From assembly GCA_965212245.1 (NCBI GenBank), contig OZ243107.1, positions 3,038,001 to 3,102,000 on the forward strand: a stretch of 64,000 nt of DNA, in the 5' to 3' direction. Source of the DNA: CAKZNE01 sp040222435. Its GTDB lineage: Bacteria; Bacteroidota; Bacteroidia; Flavobacteriales; Schleiferiaceae. Positions 25,666 through 34,436 of this stretch are shown one piece after another. The notes under the pieces are model-generated. The model searched no databases. It had not been told where the DNA came from and saw only the letters and a list, made by a program, of their open reading frames with translations. The position numbers were made by a program, and so were the translations under genes. Positions within the stretch are counted from its first letter, which is position 1; each line of letters opens with the position of its first letter.

Positions 25666-26616
25666 TTACCTGACCATAGATACAACCTTTTCACCCGCTG
25701 AACGAAGTGTGAAGGTGTGGCCTTCTCGGGCTAATGCAGTATGAGGAAAGATTTCCCTGGCCTCGTTCAATAAAGGGTTCAGGTCATTATAACGAATGGA
25801 AAAATGACCGATCATAAGCTGACGGGCATCTACGCTTTTGGCAACTTCAGCGGCTTGGCGCGCTGTAGAGTGATGAGTCTGACCTGCTCTTTCCAGGTGC
25901 TCTTCCATAAATGTAGCCTCATGGTAGAGCAGATCCGGAGATTGAATAAAGTCATTCAGGTGTTCCAGTGGTGAAGTATCTGTACAAAAGGCATAGCTTA
26001 GAGCGGCAGCTGGTGCCTGAGTTAGCTCTTCGTTGGGAATACTATTCCCATTGGCGTCTACCCAATCACTGCCTTTTTTTATTTGTCTGATCTCAGTAAC
26101 AGGAATACTGTATTTGGCAATAGCAGATTTTAACATTTTCCGGGGTCTTTCTTTTTCGCGGAACCAGAATCCGAAGCAATCTATACTATGTTGCAGAGGA
26201 AAGGCTTTTACACTGACCCGTTCATCTTCAAATATGATTTCTTCGGCTTTAGGGTTGAGATTGTGAAAGATCACCGGATATTTTAACCAGCTACCCTGAA
26301 GTTTCATTTGTTGGGTAATAGTTTCCTTAAGCCCTTTTGGAGAATAAATATGGATTTCTTTCTGGCGATCCATCAAGTGCAAAGTGCTCAATAGGGGAGC
26401 CAATCCAAAAAAGTGATCACCGTGGAGGTGGCTAATAAAAATACGGTCAATACGACCAAAACCGATATTATTTTCACGTAACCTGACCTGCGTTCCCTCT
26501 CCGCAATCAATTAAGAAATGACGGCTTGCTAAAGTCAGAAACTGAGAGGTTGGCGATCGGTTAGCCAAAGGTACAGCTGAGCTTGAACCTAGAATAGTAA
26601 GTTCAAGATGTTCCAT
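25666..26616 (-). CDS. rnz: Ribonuclease Z
   Basis: This 316-residue metallo-beta-lactamase-fold nuclease processes tRNA 3' ends. The zinc motif SHLHGDHFFG gives His63, His65, Asp67 and His68; further ligands are in LQHSIDCFGF, CTDTSP, and the C-terminal HHSTARQAAEVA and GHFSIRY. The stop of the T9SS cargo gene precedes its ATG by no gap at all (26617/26616). Confidence 0.93.
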   Translation of the reverse strand: MEHLELTILGSSSAVPLANRSPTSQFLTLASRHFLIDCGEGTQVRLRENNIGFGRIDRIFISHLHGDHFFGLAPLLSTLHLMDRQKEIHIYSPKGLKETITQQMKLQGSWLKYPVIFHNLNPKAEEIIFEDERVSVKAFPLQHSIDCFGFWFREKERPRKMLKSAIAKYSIPVTEIRQIKKGSDWVDANGNSIPNEELTQAPAAALSYAFCTDTSPLEHLNDFIQSPDLLYHEATFMEEHLERAGQTHHSTARQAAEVAKSVDARQLMIGHFSIRYNDLNPLLNEAREIFPHTALAREGHTFTLRSAGEKVVSMVR

Positions 26617-27390
26617 TTAGCGGGAGATAATAAACCGGCCCGAACGATTTTCAGAACCATTCTTCAAAGAGTAAAGATAGATGCCGGGCGATAAGCTGCT
26701 CAGATCCAGTTTAACTTTGTTTTCTCCGTTAGCGGCCTTGTAAGTACGCAGGAATACAGTGTTACCAATTACATTGGTAATTTTAATTTCAGTATCTCCA
26801 CCATTGGTTGTTGAATAAGCCAAATAACCTGTTTCAGAAGCCGGGTTTGGGTAAAAGCGGGCATTGAAACTTTCAGCTTTTCCAAACTTTTCCAAACCAA
26901 TAGTTCCATCAATTACAAGGTAAATGTTACGTAAAGTATCATTAGTTACAATGGTGTTGGGGCCATTACTGAATTGTAGTTCAATAGCTACCGGAATTAG
27001 AATTGAATCTGCCGTAGTGCCCGGCATTCCTTGCATTCTGGCACATCCAAAAGTACCTCCGTCAAACCGGCAGTTAGAAGGGTTACAACTTGTGCTTAAA
27101 GACCCGGGAAGGTTAAGTACCGAAACCAGTTTAATATAGTCCACAGTAGCATTTAATCCTCCAAAAGAGGTATCCTTGGGAACCCTGAATTGAAGGGTTT
27201 CATCGTAATTAACTCCTACAGTAGCGTGAGGTAATACAATTATATCCTCCCCGTTAATATTATAGGTAGCACTTCCGGCCGGGGGGAATAATATATCCGG
27301 ACCCGTGAGAGTGGTATCCGGTGTGCACTGCGCCTGTGCCTGCAGGTTCATTACTACTAAAGTAAAGAGAAAGTATAGTGTTTTTTTCAT
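26617..27390 (-). CDS. Secreted protein with T9SS type A sorting domain
   Basis: This 257-residue protein has a signal peptide cut after LQAQAQ. The mature domain (about 22-175) is beta-rich with a run of cysteines (STSCNPSNCRFDGGTFGC) and is not recognised. The C-terminal 80 residues, NARFYPNPASETGYLAYS to SENRSGRFIISR, form the Por secretion-system sorting domain. The product is therefore exported across the outer membrane and anchored or released. It abuts rnz and probably shares its transcript. Confidence 0.82.
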   Translation of the reverse strand: MKKTLYFLFTLVVMNLQAQAQCTPDTTLTGPDILFPPAGSATYNINGEDIIVLPHATVGVNYDETLQFRVPKDTSFGGLNATVDYIKLVSVLNLPGSLSTSCNPSNCRFDGGTFGCARMQGMPGTTADSILIPVAIELQFSNGPNTIVTNDTLRNIYLVIDGTIGLEKFGKAESFNARFYPNPASETGYLAYSTTNGGDTEIKITNVIGNTVFLRTYKAANGENKVKLDLSSLSPGIYLYSLKNGSENRSGRFIISR

Positions 27391-27481
27391 ATCGGTTTTA
27401 GTATGCTGTTAAGGTAATAACTTTTTAAATTATACAATAAGCAAACCAAAGATGTTCTGAACAGAGTTATTTAACGCGATA

Positions 27482-28426
27482 TCAGGCAGGGTTAAAGTTC
27501 ATCTCTTTTTTTGAAGCCAAAAGGTATAATACAGCCATCCGGATGGCTACACCATTTTCTACCTGATTAAGGATAATGGATTGATTACTATCCGCAACTT
27601 CACTGCTGATCTCCACACCGCGATTTATAGGTCCGGGGTGCATGATGGTTATAGGTTTGCTCAAGCGGTTTAGTGTGGACATACTTACACCAAACTGTTG
27701 TACATATTCACGGGTACTGGGAAAGTATTGAATATCCTGACGTTCATGTTGTACCCTCAGCATATTGGCAATGTCACACCATTCCAAAGCTTCCATTAAG
27801 TGGTGGCTTACTTTTACACCTAATGATTGTATGTGCTTAGGTATTAAGGTGGTTGGCCCGCAAACCATTAGCTCGGCTCCCAGCTTTTTGAGGCAGAATA
27901 TATTGGAGAGAGCCACCCTTGAATGCAGAATATCGCCCACAATTACCACCTTTTTACCTTTTACCTCACCATATTTTTCACGAATGCTGTAGGCATCTAA
28001 GAGCGCTTGTGTAGGGTGTTCATGTGAGCCATCACCAGCATTTACAATAATGCTGTTTACATTTTGAGAAAGGAATACTGCCGCTCCCGGTTGGGCATGG
28101 CGCATTACTACCATATCCACTTTCATGGAGAGGATGTTATTTACGGTATCTACCAGGGTTTCTCCCTTTTTAACCGAAGAAGAAGCGGCTGAGAAATTAA
28201 TGACATCAGCTGACAGGCGTTTCTCAGCTAACTCAAAAGAAAGCCGTGTTCGGGTACTGTTTTCAAAAAAGAGGTTGGCAATAGTAATATCACGAAGCGA
28301 AGGTACTTTACGTATGGGGCGATTGATCACTTCTTTAAACTGATCAGCTGTATTAAAAATAAGATCAATGTCATCACCATTAAGGTATTTAATGCCTAAT
28401 AAATGATTCACACTTAATTCACTCAT
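27482..28426 (-). CDS. pyrB: Aspartate carbamoyltransferase catalytic subunit PyrB
   Basis: This 314-residue enzyme makes carbamoyl aspartate, the committed step of pyrimidine synthesis. The carbamoyl-phosphate motif FFENSTRTRLSFE (STRTR at 57-61) is complete, with HPTQALLDAY and MHPGPINRGVE for the second domain. It overlaps the end of pyrR by eight bases, so the two are coupled. No regulatory pyrI gene is nearby. Confidence 0.95.
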   Translation of the reverse strand: MSELSVNHLLGIKYLNGDDIDLIFNTADQFKEVINRPIRKVPSLRDITIANLFFENSTRTRLSFELAEKRLSADVINFSAASSSVKKGETLVDTVNNILSMKVDMVVMRHAQPGAAVFLSQNVNSIIVNAGDGSHEHPTQALLDAYSIREKYGEVKGKKVVIVGDILHSRVALSNIFCLKKLGAELMVCGPTTLIPKHIQSLGVKVSHHLMEALEWCDIANMLRVQHERQDIQYFPSTREYVQQFGVSMSTLNRLSKPITIMHPGPINRGVEISSEVADSNQSIILNQVENGVAIRMAVLYLLASKKEMNFNPA

Positions 28427-28973
28427 TTTCGGGTCTTATAAGGTAAACAATATTCTGACCTTCTTCTTTTTCTTCTTCTTTCCATTTTACCAAAACCTTT
28501 TCACTGGCAATAGAATCTACCCGTTTACCGGTATAATCAGGCTGAATGGGCAACTCACGTGAGAATCTCCGGTCAATTAAAACCAGTAATTCTATTTCCT
28601 TTGGTCGTCCAAAAGAATGAATGGCATCAAGCGCTGCTCTTACACTGCGGCCGGTAAATAATACATCGTCTACAAAAACTACCTTCTTGTTTTCCAGAAG
28701 TACGTCTATACGTGTACGGTTAGGTTCTAAAGGGGAAGTACGTCTGCGAAAATCATCGCGATAGAAAGTAATATCCAGCAAGCCGTGCTGAATATTGGAC
28801 ACACCTTGTTTTTTAAGTAAATTAATGAGGCGGCTAAGTACAGATAAGCCGCGTGGTTGGAGTCCGATCAAAACGGTTTCAGAAAAATCACCATGATTTT
28901 CAACCAATTGACAGGCCAACCGGTTAAGTATAATGGAAATTTGTTCTTCGCTGAGAAGCTCTTTCTTTATCAT
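28419..28973 (-). CDS. pyrR: PyrR, bifunctional pyrimidine regulator / uracil phosphoribosyltransferase
   Basis: The protein is 184 residues from the ATG at 28973; a TTG at 28991 could add six. It is a phosphoribosyltransferase with the PRPP loop VVFVDDVLFTGRSVRAAL. TSPLEPNR and IGLQPRGL are typical of PyrR. PyrR makes UMP from uracil and in Bacillus binds pyr mRNA to cause attenuation; no attenuator could be identified here, so RNA regulation is unproven. It lies immediately before pyrB, whose start it overlaps. Confidence 0.9.
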   Translation of the reverse strand: MIKKELLSEEQISIILNRLACQLVENHGDFSETVLIGLQPRGLSVLSRLINLLKKQGVSNIQHGLLDITFYRDDFRRRTSPLEPNRTRIDVLLENKKVVFVDDVLFTGRSVRAALDAIHSFGRPKEIELLVLIDRRFSRELPIQPDYTGKRVDSIASEKVLVKWKEEEKEEGQNIVYLIRPENE

Positions 28974-29001
28974 GATTAAAGAATTGCTCAAAAGTAGTAC
29001 T

Positions 29002-30363
29002 TCAATCCGTAATTCCCACTAATTCTTCTTTCCAGTTTATACCATCAAAACTTCCGGAACTCATAATAAGCACAGCACATTTTTCATTCAGGCTTTCGTG
29101 GATAGTATTCAGGAGGTCAGCGTTTCGGTTAAAAACCTGCAGGTGTGAAGGATTTCCAAAAGCCTCAGAAACTTCTCCCTTGCTCAGTACAGGTAGCTTT
29201 TTATGAGCAACCACAGCCGGGTTAAAATATACCAAAGCCTTATCTGCAGCGTTCAGCGTGTTTTTATACTGATCAATAAAATCAATGTTCAGGCTACTGA
29301 AGGTATGCATTTCCAGGCAGGCAATCAGGGTATGATCCGGGTAGCCTTCTTTTACCGCTTCAGTGGTTGCTTTTACCTTAGAGGGTGCATGGGCAAAATC
29401 GCGAAAAATCACCAGGTCGCCTTTTTGGCTTATAGGTTCCAGTCTTCGGCTGGCGCCTTTAAATGAACTGATCGCTTCGTAAAATTCCTCATTGGTAAGC
29501 CCCATCTGATTACATATCCAGCGGGCACCCTCCAGGTTATTCATATTGTGTCGGCCGAATATTTCTAATGGTACCTCACCCATTTCTGTTTTAAGTACAG
29601 TAATATTATCCTCAACTGAATAATCCGGAAGAGAGTAGGGGAATTTCTTTACTTCATTGGCTGCGTGTTCCACTACTTTTATTACTTCCGGATCGGTTTC
29701 ATTATAAATAACCACTCCACCCGGCTCTATTATATTGAGTAGCTTATCAAATTGCTCCAGATATGTGTCATAGGTAGGGAACACATTCACATGATCCCAG
29801 GCAATGCCGGACAGAAGAGTAATATTGGGGTGGTAGTGCAGGAATTTGGGACGTAAATCTACTGGTGATGATAAATACTCATCACCTTCAAGCAGCATAA
29901 ATTCATTATGGTCAGTTAACTTAACCATGGTTTCAAAACCTTCCAATTGAGCACCTACCATAAAATCACAATCGCGATCATGGTAATGCAGTGTGTGGAG
30001 GATCATGGCCGTGATGGTAGTCTTTCCATGACTTCCAGCAATAACAATCCTGGTCTTATCCTTACTTTGCTCGTAAAGGAACTCGGGATATGAAACTACA
30101 TTTAAACCTAATTCTTTAGCTCGTACTAATTCAGCATTATCCTTTCTGGCATGCATTCCGAGTATCACAAAATCAATATCAGGATTAAGTAAATCTGGAT
30201 TCCAACCTTGTTGTGTGGGTAGTAGCTTATACTTATCCAGTCTGCTGCGGGAAGGCTCAAAAATCTCGTCATCACTGCCGCTAACCTGGTACCCCTTAAG
30301 ATGAAGGGCTATGGCAAGGTTGTGCATTGCACTGCCGCCTATGGCTATAAAATGTACTCTCAT
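29002..30363 (-). CDS. mpl: UDP-N-acetylmuramate:tripeptide ligase Mpl-type Mur ligase
   Basis: This 453-residue Mur ligase has the N-terminal Rossmann motif FIAIGGSAMHNLA, the ATP loop IAGSHGKTTITAM (110-116) and the central-domain EGDEY. GIAWDHVNVFP and DFAHAPSKVKAT are conserved Mpl/MurC positions; AMHNLA rather than MSGIA fits Mpl better than MurC. Mpl joins recycled tripeptide to UDP-MurNAc in the cytoplasm. It is probably the first gene of a unit with pyrR and pyrB (28 bases to pyrR). Confidence 0.85.
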   Translation of the reverse strand: MRVHFIAIGGSAMHNLAIALHLKGYQVSGSDDEIFEPSRSRLDKYKLLPTQQGWNPDLLNPDIDFVILGMHARKDNAELVRAKELGLNVVSYPEFLYEQSKDKTRIVIAGSHGKTTITAMILHTLHYHDRDCDFMVGAQLEGFETMVKLTDHNEFMLLEGDEYLSSPVDLRPKFLHYHPNITLLSGIAWDHVNVFPTYDTYLEQFDKLLNIIEPGGVVIYNETDPEVIKVVEHAANEVKKFPYSLPDYSVEDNITVLKTEMGEVPLEIFGRHNMNNLEGARWICNQMGLTNEEFYEAISSFKGASRRLEPISQKGDLVIFRDFAHAPSKVKATTEAVKEGYPDHTLIACLEMHTFSSLNIDFIDQYKNTLNAADKALVYFNPAVVAHKKLPVLSKGEVSEAFGNPSHLQVFNRNADLLNTIHESLNEKCAVLIMSSGSFDGINWKEELVGITD

Positions 30364-30413
30364 GGATTGATTGTGCTTAGGGGCACAAATCTAAAAAGGA
30401 AAAGTCAGCCGGA

Positions 30414-31175
30414 CTATTTTACGTGGATAGAAGCTCTAAGGTTATCCATAAATTTAGCTGCAAGAGCAATCTGTTCAGGGGTAGCGCTGTGCGTACTGTT
30501 TTCTACCGTAAAGTCAAAAGCATTATTTCCAGCCAACATCTCATTAATGTTAAGCTCCAGTTCAACCGTATGGTTGCCATCAGCTTGCAGGTTGAATGAA
30601 ACCGGTAAATCCTTCATGTGATAGAGTGGATTGGTTCCGGGGTGATACGTAAGTAGTATATCTGATGAAGAACCCAGTTGACCAGTGGTATTAGCCATAC
30701 CTTCAAACTTGGCAAATCGATACTTAAGCATGGTCCAATACATAGCCTGGTATGTAGATAACGGATCATCATTACTCATTTTGGAAGGATCTTCCTCATT
30801 CATTACGGAATCAACACCCAAGCCAAAGCGTAAGGTTTGATAACTGCCCGCCTCAAGTTTAGCAGAGAAGGAGTTATCTGTGGAATTGGTTGTTCCAGGA
30901 TCCAGGATCACAACATCCTCAAAGGGTTTCCAAACACCATCGGTATTTTGAAACTCTACATTGGATATAAAAGTGCGGAACAGGGCAATCTTCAGATCAT
31001 AGTCATTTTGAAGATTAATGGTTTCGCCCTCGTACACCTGCTGGCTGCCGTCAGTTAACGAAAGGCTGACCGTTACAAGGCCATCAGATGAAGTGCCCGG
31101 CTCATCCTCTTTTTTGCAAGAAGAAAACACCAGCAGGATTAAGGATAATGCAAAAAGGGAATATATACGATTCAT
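30414..31175 (-). CDS. MbnP-like lipoprotein (second of pair)
   Basis: This 253-residue lipoprotein has the lipobox VFSSC. The pattern LKIALFRTFISNVEFQNTDG, LRFGLGVDSVMN and AMYWTMLKYRFAKFEG is that of the MbnP domain, a copper-associated beta-sandwich named from methanobactin operons. In methanotrophs MbnP works with a dihaem MbnH enzyme; none is present in this window. It follows its paralogue with a nine-base gap. Copper binding is family knowledge, not visible directly. Confidence 0.75.
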   Translation of the reverse strand: MNRIYSLFALSLILLVFSSCKKEDEPGTSSDGLVTVSLSLTDGSQQVYEGETINLQNDYDLKIALFRTFISNVEFQNTDGVWKPFEDVVILDPGTTNSTDNSFSAKLEAGSYQTLRFGLGVDSVMNEEDPSKMSNDDPLSTYQAMYWTMLKYRFAKFEGMANTTGQLGSSSDILLTYHPGTNPLYHMKDLPVSFNLQADGNHTVELELNINEMLAGNNAFDFTVENSTHSATPEQIALAAKFMDNLRASIHVK

Positions 31176-31184
31176 AATGTAAGT

Positions 31185-31934
31185 TTAAAATAATTTGATC
31201 CGTAAGGAGTCCATCATCATTTCGGCTATTTCAAAGTCAACCGGATCTGAAAAATCAGAAGTTACGGTAGGAGTAGCCACAATATCAAAGTCATTGAAAA
31301 TTGGTTCAGGATCTACATTCAAGATAAAATTGGCGGTGGTAGTATTGGAAACAGAGAAGTTTAACATTTCACTGCGTAATACGCGATTTATATAATAACC
31401 CCCAATGTGATATTCAAAAGGAATTTTCCCAATAGTGTCCAGAGGATCCTGAGGATCACGTACACGTCCTTTGATAACAAACCCATTATACCCAAAGGCA
31501 TCATTACGAATAAGATCCTGATCCAGGAGACCATCACCACGGGCATTCTGAGGATTCAGAGAAACTGTTTCCATTGAATCAAGCCCCAGTCTGAAGCCAT
31601 AAAACCCAGAGTAACCGCCTCCATCAAGAAGTGCTACGTATTTATCTACATTCTTCTGATCAAATTTGTAATACCCGGTGTCTAATGAAGAGCTATCACC
31701 TTTATTGATAAGGTATAAGTCGGAGATAAGAAATTTAATATCAGTAATGTGAAATACATTACCTACGTTATTAGTCAAAATGCTGTCTTCTGAAAAACCT
31801 TCACCATCATACAGAAAGGAAGTTTTCATCTGAATATTTTCGTCCGGCAATGCAGGATTGTTATCGGTAAGATCTTTCTCTTTACAGGCAACTATACTGA
31901 GGGTTAGTCCAGCCAAAAGGGCTAATTTCTTCAT
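31185..31934 (-). CDS. MbnP-like lipoprotein (first of pair)
   Basis: This 249-residue lipoprotein has the lipobox SIVAC. It shares with its neighbour the order of motifs: FHITDIKFLISDLYLINKG, FRLGLDSMETV, RNDAFGYNGFVIKGRV and a C-terminal strand NFILNVDPEPIFNDF. The two probably arose by duplication, though identity is low. It is the first gene of the pair and has a near-perfect promoter. Confidence 0.7.
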   Translation of the reverse strand: MKKLALLAGLTLSIVACKEKDLTDNNPALPDENIQMKTSFLYDGEGFSEDSILTNNVGNVFHITDIKFLISDLYLINKGDSSSLDTGYYKFDQKNVDKYVALLDGGGYSGFYGFRLGLDSMETVSLNPQNARGDGLLDQDLIRNDAFGYNGFVIKGRVRDPQDPLDTIGKIPFEYHIGGYYINRVLRSEMLNFSVSNTTTANFILNVDPEPIFNDFDIVATPTVTSDFSDPVDFEIAEMMMDSLRIKLF

Positions 31935-31950
31935 TAGGGGTATTTTTATT

Positions 31951-31980
31951 CAAATATAACTTTAGCGGATCATTAGTCAA
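31951..31980 (-). promoter_or_regulatory. Promoter of the MbnP-like pair (TTG-N19-TATATTTG)
   Basis: On the minus strand TTG (31980-31978) precedes TATATTTG (31958-31951) by exactly 19 bases. Both elements are exact consensus matches. The ATG at 31934 lies 16 bases beyond. Confidence 0.8.
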
Positions 31981-32023
31981 GAGTACATTCTTTAACCCTT
32001 TAACTCACTTATTAAACGAAAAG

Positions 32024-32803
32024 TCAGGCTTTAAGGTTGGGTTCAGCCGTACTTTCCAGTTTTTTAACGGTATTAAAATCATCTGATTGTTCAATGCTAT
32101 TCATGATCTGATCTAAAATATGGGAAGTAGGTTTGGTGTAATCAATATCCAATGGTGCTTTAAAGCGAATGGAAAGTTGTACACCCTTTTTCTTGAGAAA
32201 CAAACCCTTTTTATCAAAGGCTCTTCTAAACCCATCCACCACCACTGGTATTACAATGGGTTTTTTCTCCTTCACAATATGAGCCGTGCCTCTTCTCCCG
32301 GAAACAAAAGGTCTGGTGGTTCCCTGCGGAAATGTTATTACCCAGCCTGAGTTCATGGCTTTGTAAATTTTATCAATATCGCGGGGATCTACACCCCGGT
32401 CAATTTCTTTACCTGCCTCACGCCAGCTTCGCTTTATAGATACCGAACCTACGTAAGCAAACAGTTTTGGTAAGATACCGGCTTTCATGGTTTCTTTAGC
32501 CGCTACAAAATAGATATTCATTTTGGGGTTTAGCAGGTACCACGGGAAGTTAATACGATTATATACCCCCCATTTGGCACAACAAAAAACCTGGTACATA
32601 CCGGTAACATCTGCAAAGTAGGTTTGGTGATTACTTACAAATAGAACATTGGTTCCTTGTAAACCCTTTAGTACCTCACCACCCGTGATCTTGGTTTTAT
32701 TTACTAGGTTAAACCGATAATAGGCAATAGAGCCAATTATAAAGATCAAGATCCGCTTGATGAAAAGGGAGTTACCGAAGGCATCAAAAAAGCGTATTTT
32801 CAT
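32024..32803 (-). CDS. PlsC-like lysophospholipid acyltransferase
   Basis: This 259-residue protein has an N-terminal membrane anchor (KRILIFIIGSIAYYRF). Motif I reads FVSNHQTYFADVTGM, where the usual NHx4D has one extra residue between His and Asp. Motif III is FPQGTTRPF in place of FPEGTRS, and the basic patch GRRGTAH follows. It probably transfers an acyl chain to a lysophospholipid at the inner membrane, but both motifs deviate. No terminator is evident. Confidence 0.82.
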   Translation of the reverse strand: MKIRFFDAFGNSLFIKRILIFIIGSIAYYRFNLVNKTKITGGEVLKGLQGTNVLFVSNHQTYFADVTGMYQVFCCAKWGVYNRINFPWYLLNPKMNIYFVAAKETMKAGILPKLFAYVGSVSIKRSWREAGKEIDRGVDPRDIDKIYKAMNSGWVITFPQGTTRPFVSGRRGTAHIVKEKKPIVIPVVVDGFRRAFDKKGLFLKKKGVQLSIRFKAPLDIDYTKPTSHILDQIMNSIEQSDDFNTVKKLESTAEPNLKA

Positions 32804-32842
32804 AAAGTTCCTGTATCCCCGGCCAAATATAAGCCAATTCAG

Positions 32843-33478
32843 TTAGGGAGTTCCCTTTAGTATCATTGCTCTCAACTCGCTTATCATCATGGCCGTGGCT
32901 CCCCAAATAATATGGTTTTCAATATTAAAAGCCGGTACTTCCAGTGAAAAATTACGGGCGCTGACTTTAGTCGGTTTCAAATTTTCCTTTTCCAGAAAAA
33001 GATTAAAATCCAATGAAAGGATACTGGCTACTTCTCTTTCCTGGGGTATAAAATCCGGAGCTTTGTTTAAAGTGCCTACAAACGGGTAAACAAAAAAGTT
33101 ACTGGGAGGAATATATACGGCTGTTAATGAACCCAGTACATCAATATCTTCCGGATTAACACCTATTTCCTCCTGTGTTTCACGCAGAGCAGTATGCATG
33201 AAACTATTATCCTCTGGTTCACGTCTGCCACCGGGAAAACTGATCTGTCCGGAGTGTACTCCGGGGTATTCAACCCGTTTGGTAAGTACAAGGTGCGGAC
33301 GATTATCCACAGCAAAAAAAAGGGCGGCCGTAGCCGCCTGTTTTACTTTGCTCTGATCAATCTGATCAATATTGACACGTTCTCTGCCGGCCGGAGTCAT
33401 TTGATACTGCGCACCCTGACCGGGCAAGGGTTGGGTAAAGGCGGCCTCCAGTTTTTGTTTGAACCGCTTAAAATCCAC
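32843..33478 (-). CDS. Nudix hydrolase, CoA pyrophosphatase type
   Basis: This 211-residue protein has the Nudix box in SGQISFPGGRREPED and LRETQEEIGV, with the CoA-specific LTKRVEYPGVHSGQISFPGG arrangement of the NudL/YeaB family. It hydrolyses CoA or related dinucleotides to 4'-phosphopantetheine and 3',5'-ADP. It starts five bases after the DUF6263 gene on the same strand, so the two are likely one transcript. Confidence 0.9.
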   Translation of the reverse strand: MDFKRFKQKLEAAFTQPLPGQGAQYQMTPAGRERVNIDQIDQSKVKQAATAALFFAVDNRPHLVLTKRVEYPGVHSGQISFPGGRREPEDNSFMHTALRETQEEIGVNPEDIDVLGSLTAVYIPPSNFFVYPFVGTLNKAPDFIPQEREVASILSLDFNLFLEKENLKPTKVSARNFSLEVPAFNIENHIIWGATAMMISELRAMILKGTP

Positions 33479-33483
33479 GTACC

Positions 33484-34314
33484 TTATTTAGAAGTTTGTT
33501 TAATGGAAGTAACCGCAAAGAATTCTCCTTGCTGAGGATCAGAACCACTAAGGGTTTGAGAAAGTGTATTGGAAAGCAAACGACCGGTTTTACGATCAAA
33601 AGTCATTTTACCGCCCATTTTAATTTCAGTATCACCCAGTTGTTCCTCTTCCGTTTCTTCTAGCTCAATGTCTTCATTAGAGGCTGAAAAGGAAAGCACA
33701 ACTTGTTGCTTGGTAATTTCATCAGCTTTAAAATTAACGGAGATATCCATTGCTGCCATTCCTTCAGAGCTCTGTGTTTTTTCCCAGGTGTCACCTTCAG
33801 AAATTGCTTGTTCCGGCATTTCAATAAAAAGGTTACTTACCAGGCTGGAAGCAGACATTGGCCCGCTTTGAGAGTCAACAGGTTTCTCAACTATCTTGCC
33901 CATATTATTAACCTTAAAAACAATGGGTTTATTGAGAATAGGTGAAAATTGCTGGGCCACCATAGCGCCCATACCCTGAGCCGTTTCAGGATCTTCAGAA
34001 TCATAGTAAACTTCCATACCCTGCATGGCTTGTTTTGCTTTCACGCTTTTTAAAATAGCTTCAATAGTATGAATACCGTCAGCTGTCTTATCCATTACCT
34101 TGATATCAAAAACCACCGTATTTTCCATTTTTCCTATTTCTTCCTGCATATTGGCATTAGTGAAATAGGTCATTGTCATTTCCGTAACCAGCGAGTGAGT
34201 TGCTCCCTTTTCAAGATCGAGTCTTAAAAGAGTAGCTTTTTTAGTGGACGGAGTCCCGGCAAATGTAGCCGCAAACATCAGTGAGCTTAGTAGCGTAGGG
34301 ATCAATTTCTTCAT
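33484..34314 (-). CDS. DUF6263 family secreted protein
   Basis: This 276-residue protein has a signal peptide (cut near AATFAG). The mature part is beta-rich with repeated TEMTMTYFTNANMQEEIG-like strands and an acidic patch (DIELEETEEEQLGD). It fits the Bacteroidota family DUF6263, of unknown function. It is first in a unit with the Nudix gene and divergent from oxyR. Confidence 0.72.
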   Translation of the reverse strand: MKKLIPTLLSSLMFAATFAGTPSTKKATLLRLDLEKGATHSLVTEMTMTYFTNANMQEEIGKMENTVVFDIKVMDKTADGIHTIEAILKSVKAKQAMQGMEVYYDSEDPETAQGMGAMVAQQFSPILNKPIVFKVNNMGKIVEKPVDSQSGPMSASSLVSNLFIEMPEQAISEGDTWEKTQSSEGMAAMDISVNFKADEITKQQVVLSFSASNEDIELEETEEEQLGDTEIKMGGKMTFDRKTGRLLSNTLSQTLSGSDPQQGEFFAVTSIKQTSK

Positions 34315-34333
34315 TGTTATCGTTTAATTTTTG

Positions 34334-34365
34334 CGAAGATAAGGATAAGGCCTAATTTATTTCAA
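34334..34365 (-). promoter_or_regulatory. Probable promoter of the DUF6263-Nudix unit
   Basis: On the minus strand TTG (34365-34363), 21-base spacer, then TATCTTCG (34341-34334), a 7/8 match to TAnnTTTG. It is divergent from the oxyR promoter 54 bases away. Confidence 0.5.
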
Positions 34366-34394
34366 TGTTCAACCATTTAATCAGCGTGATTGAT

Positions 34395-34417
34395 TATATT
34401 TGCTATCTGATTAGATA
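34395..34417 (+). promoter_or_regulatory. oxyR promoter with overlapping inverted repeat
   Basis: TATATTTG (34395-34402) is an exact -7 element 34 bases before the oxyR ATG. Just downstream, TATCT-GATT-AGATA (34404-34417) is a perfect five-bp dyad at the expected start of transcription. A second pair, TAATCAG (34378-34384) and CTGATTA (34407-34413), flanks the -7 element. This could be an autoregulatory operator. Confidence 0.5.
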
Positions 34418-34436
34418 AAAACTATAACATAAAAAT

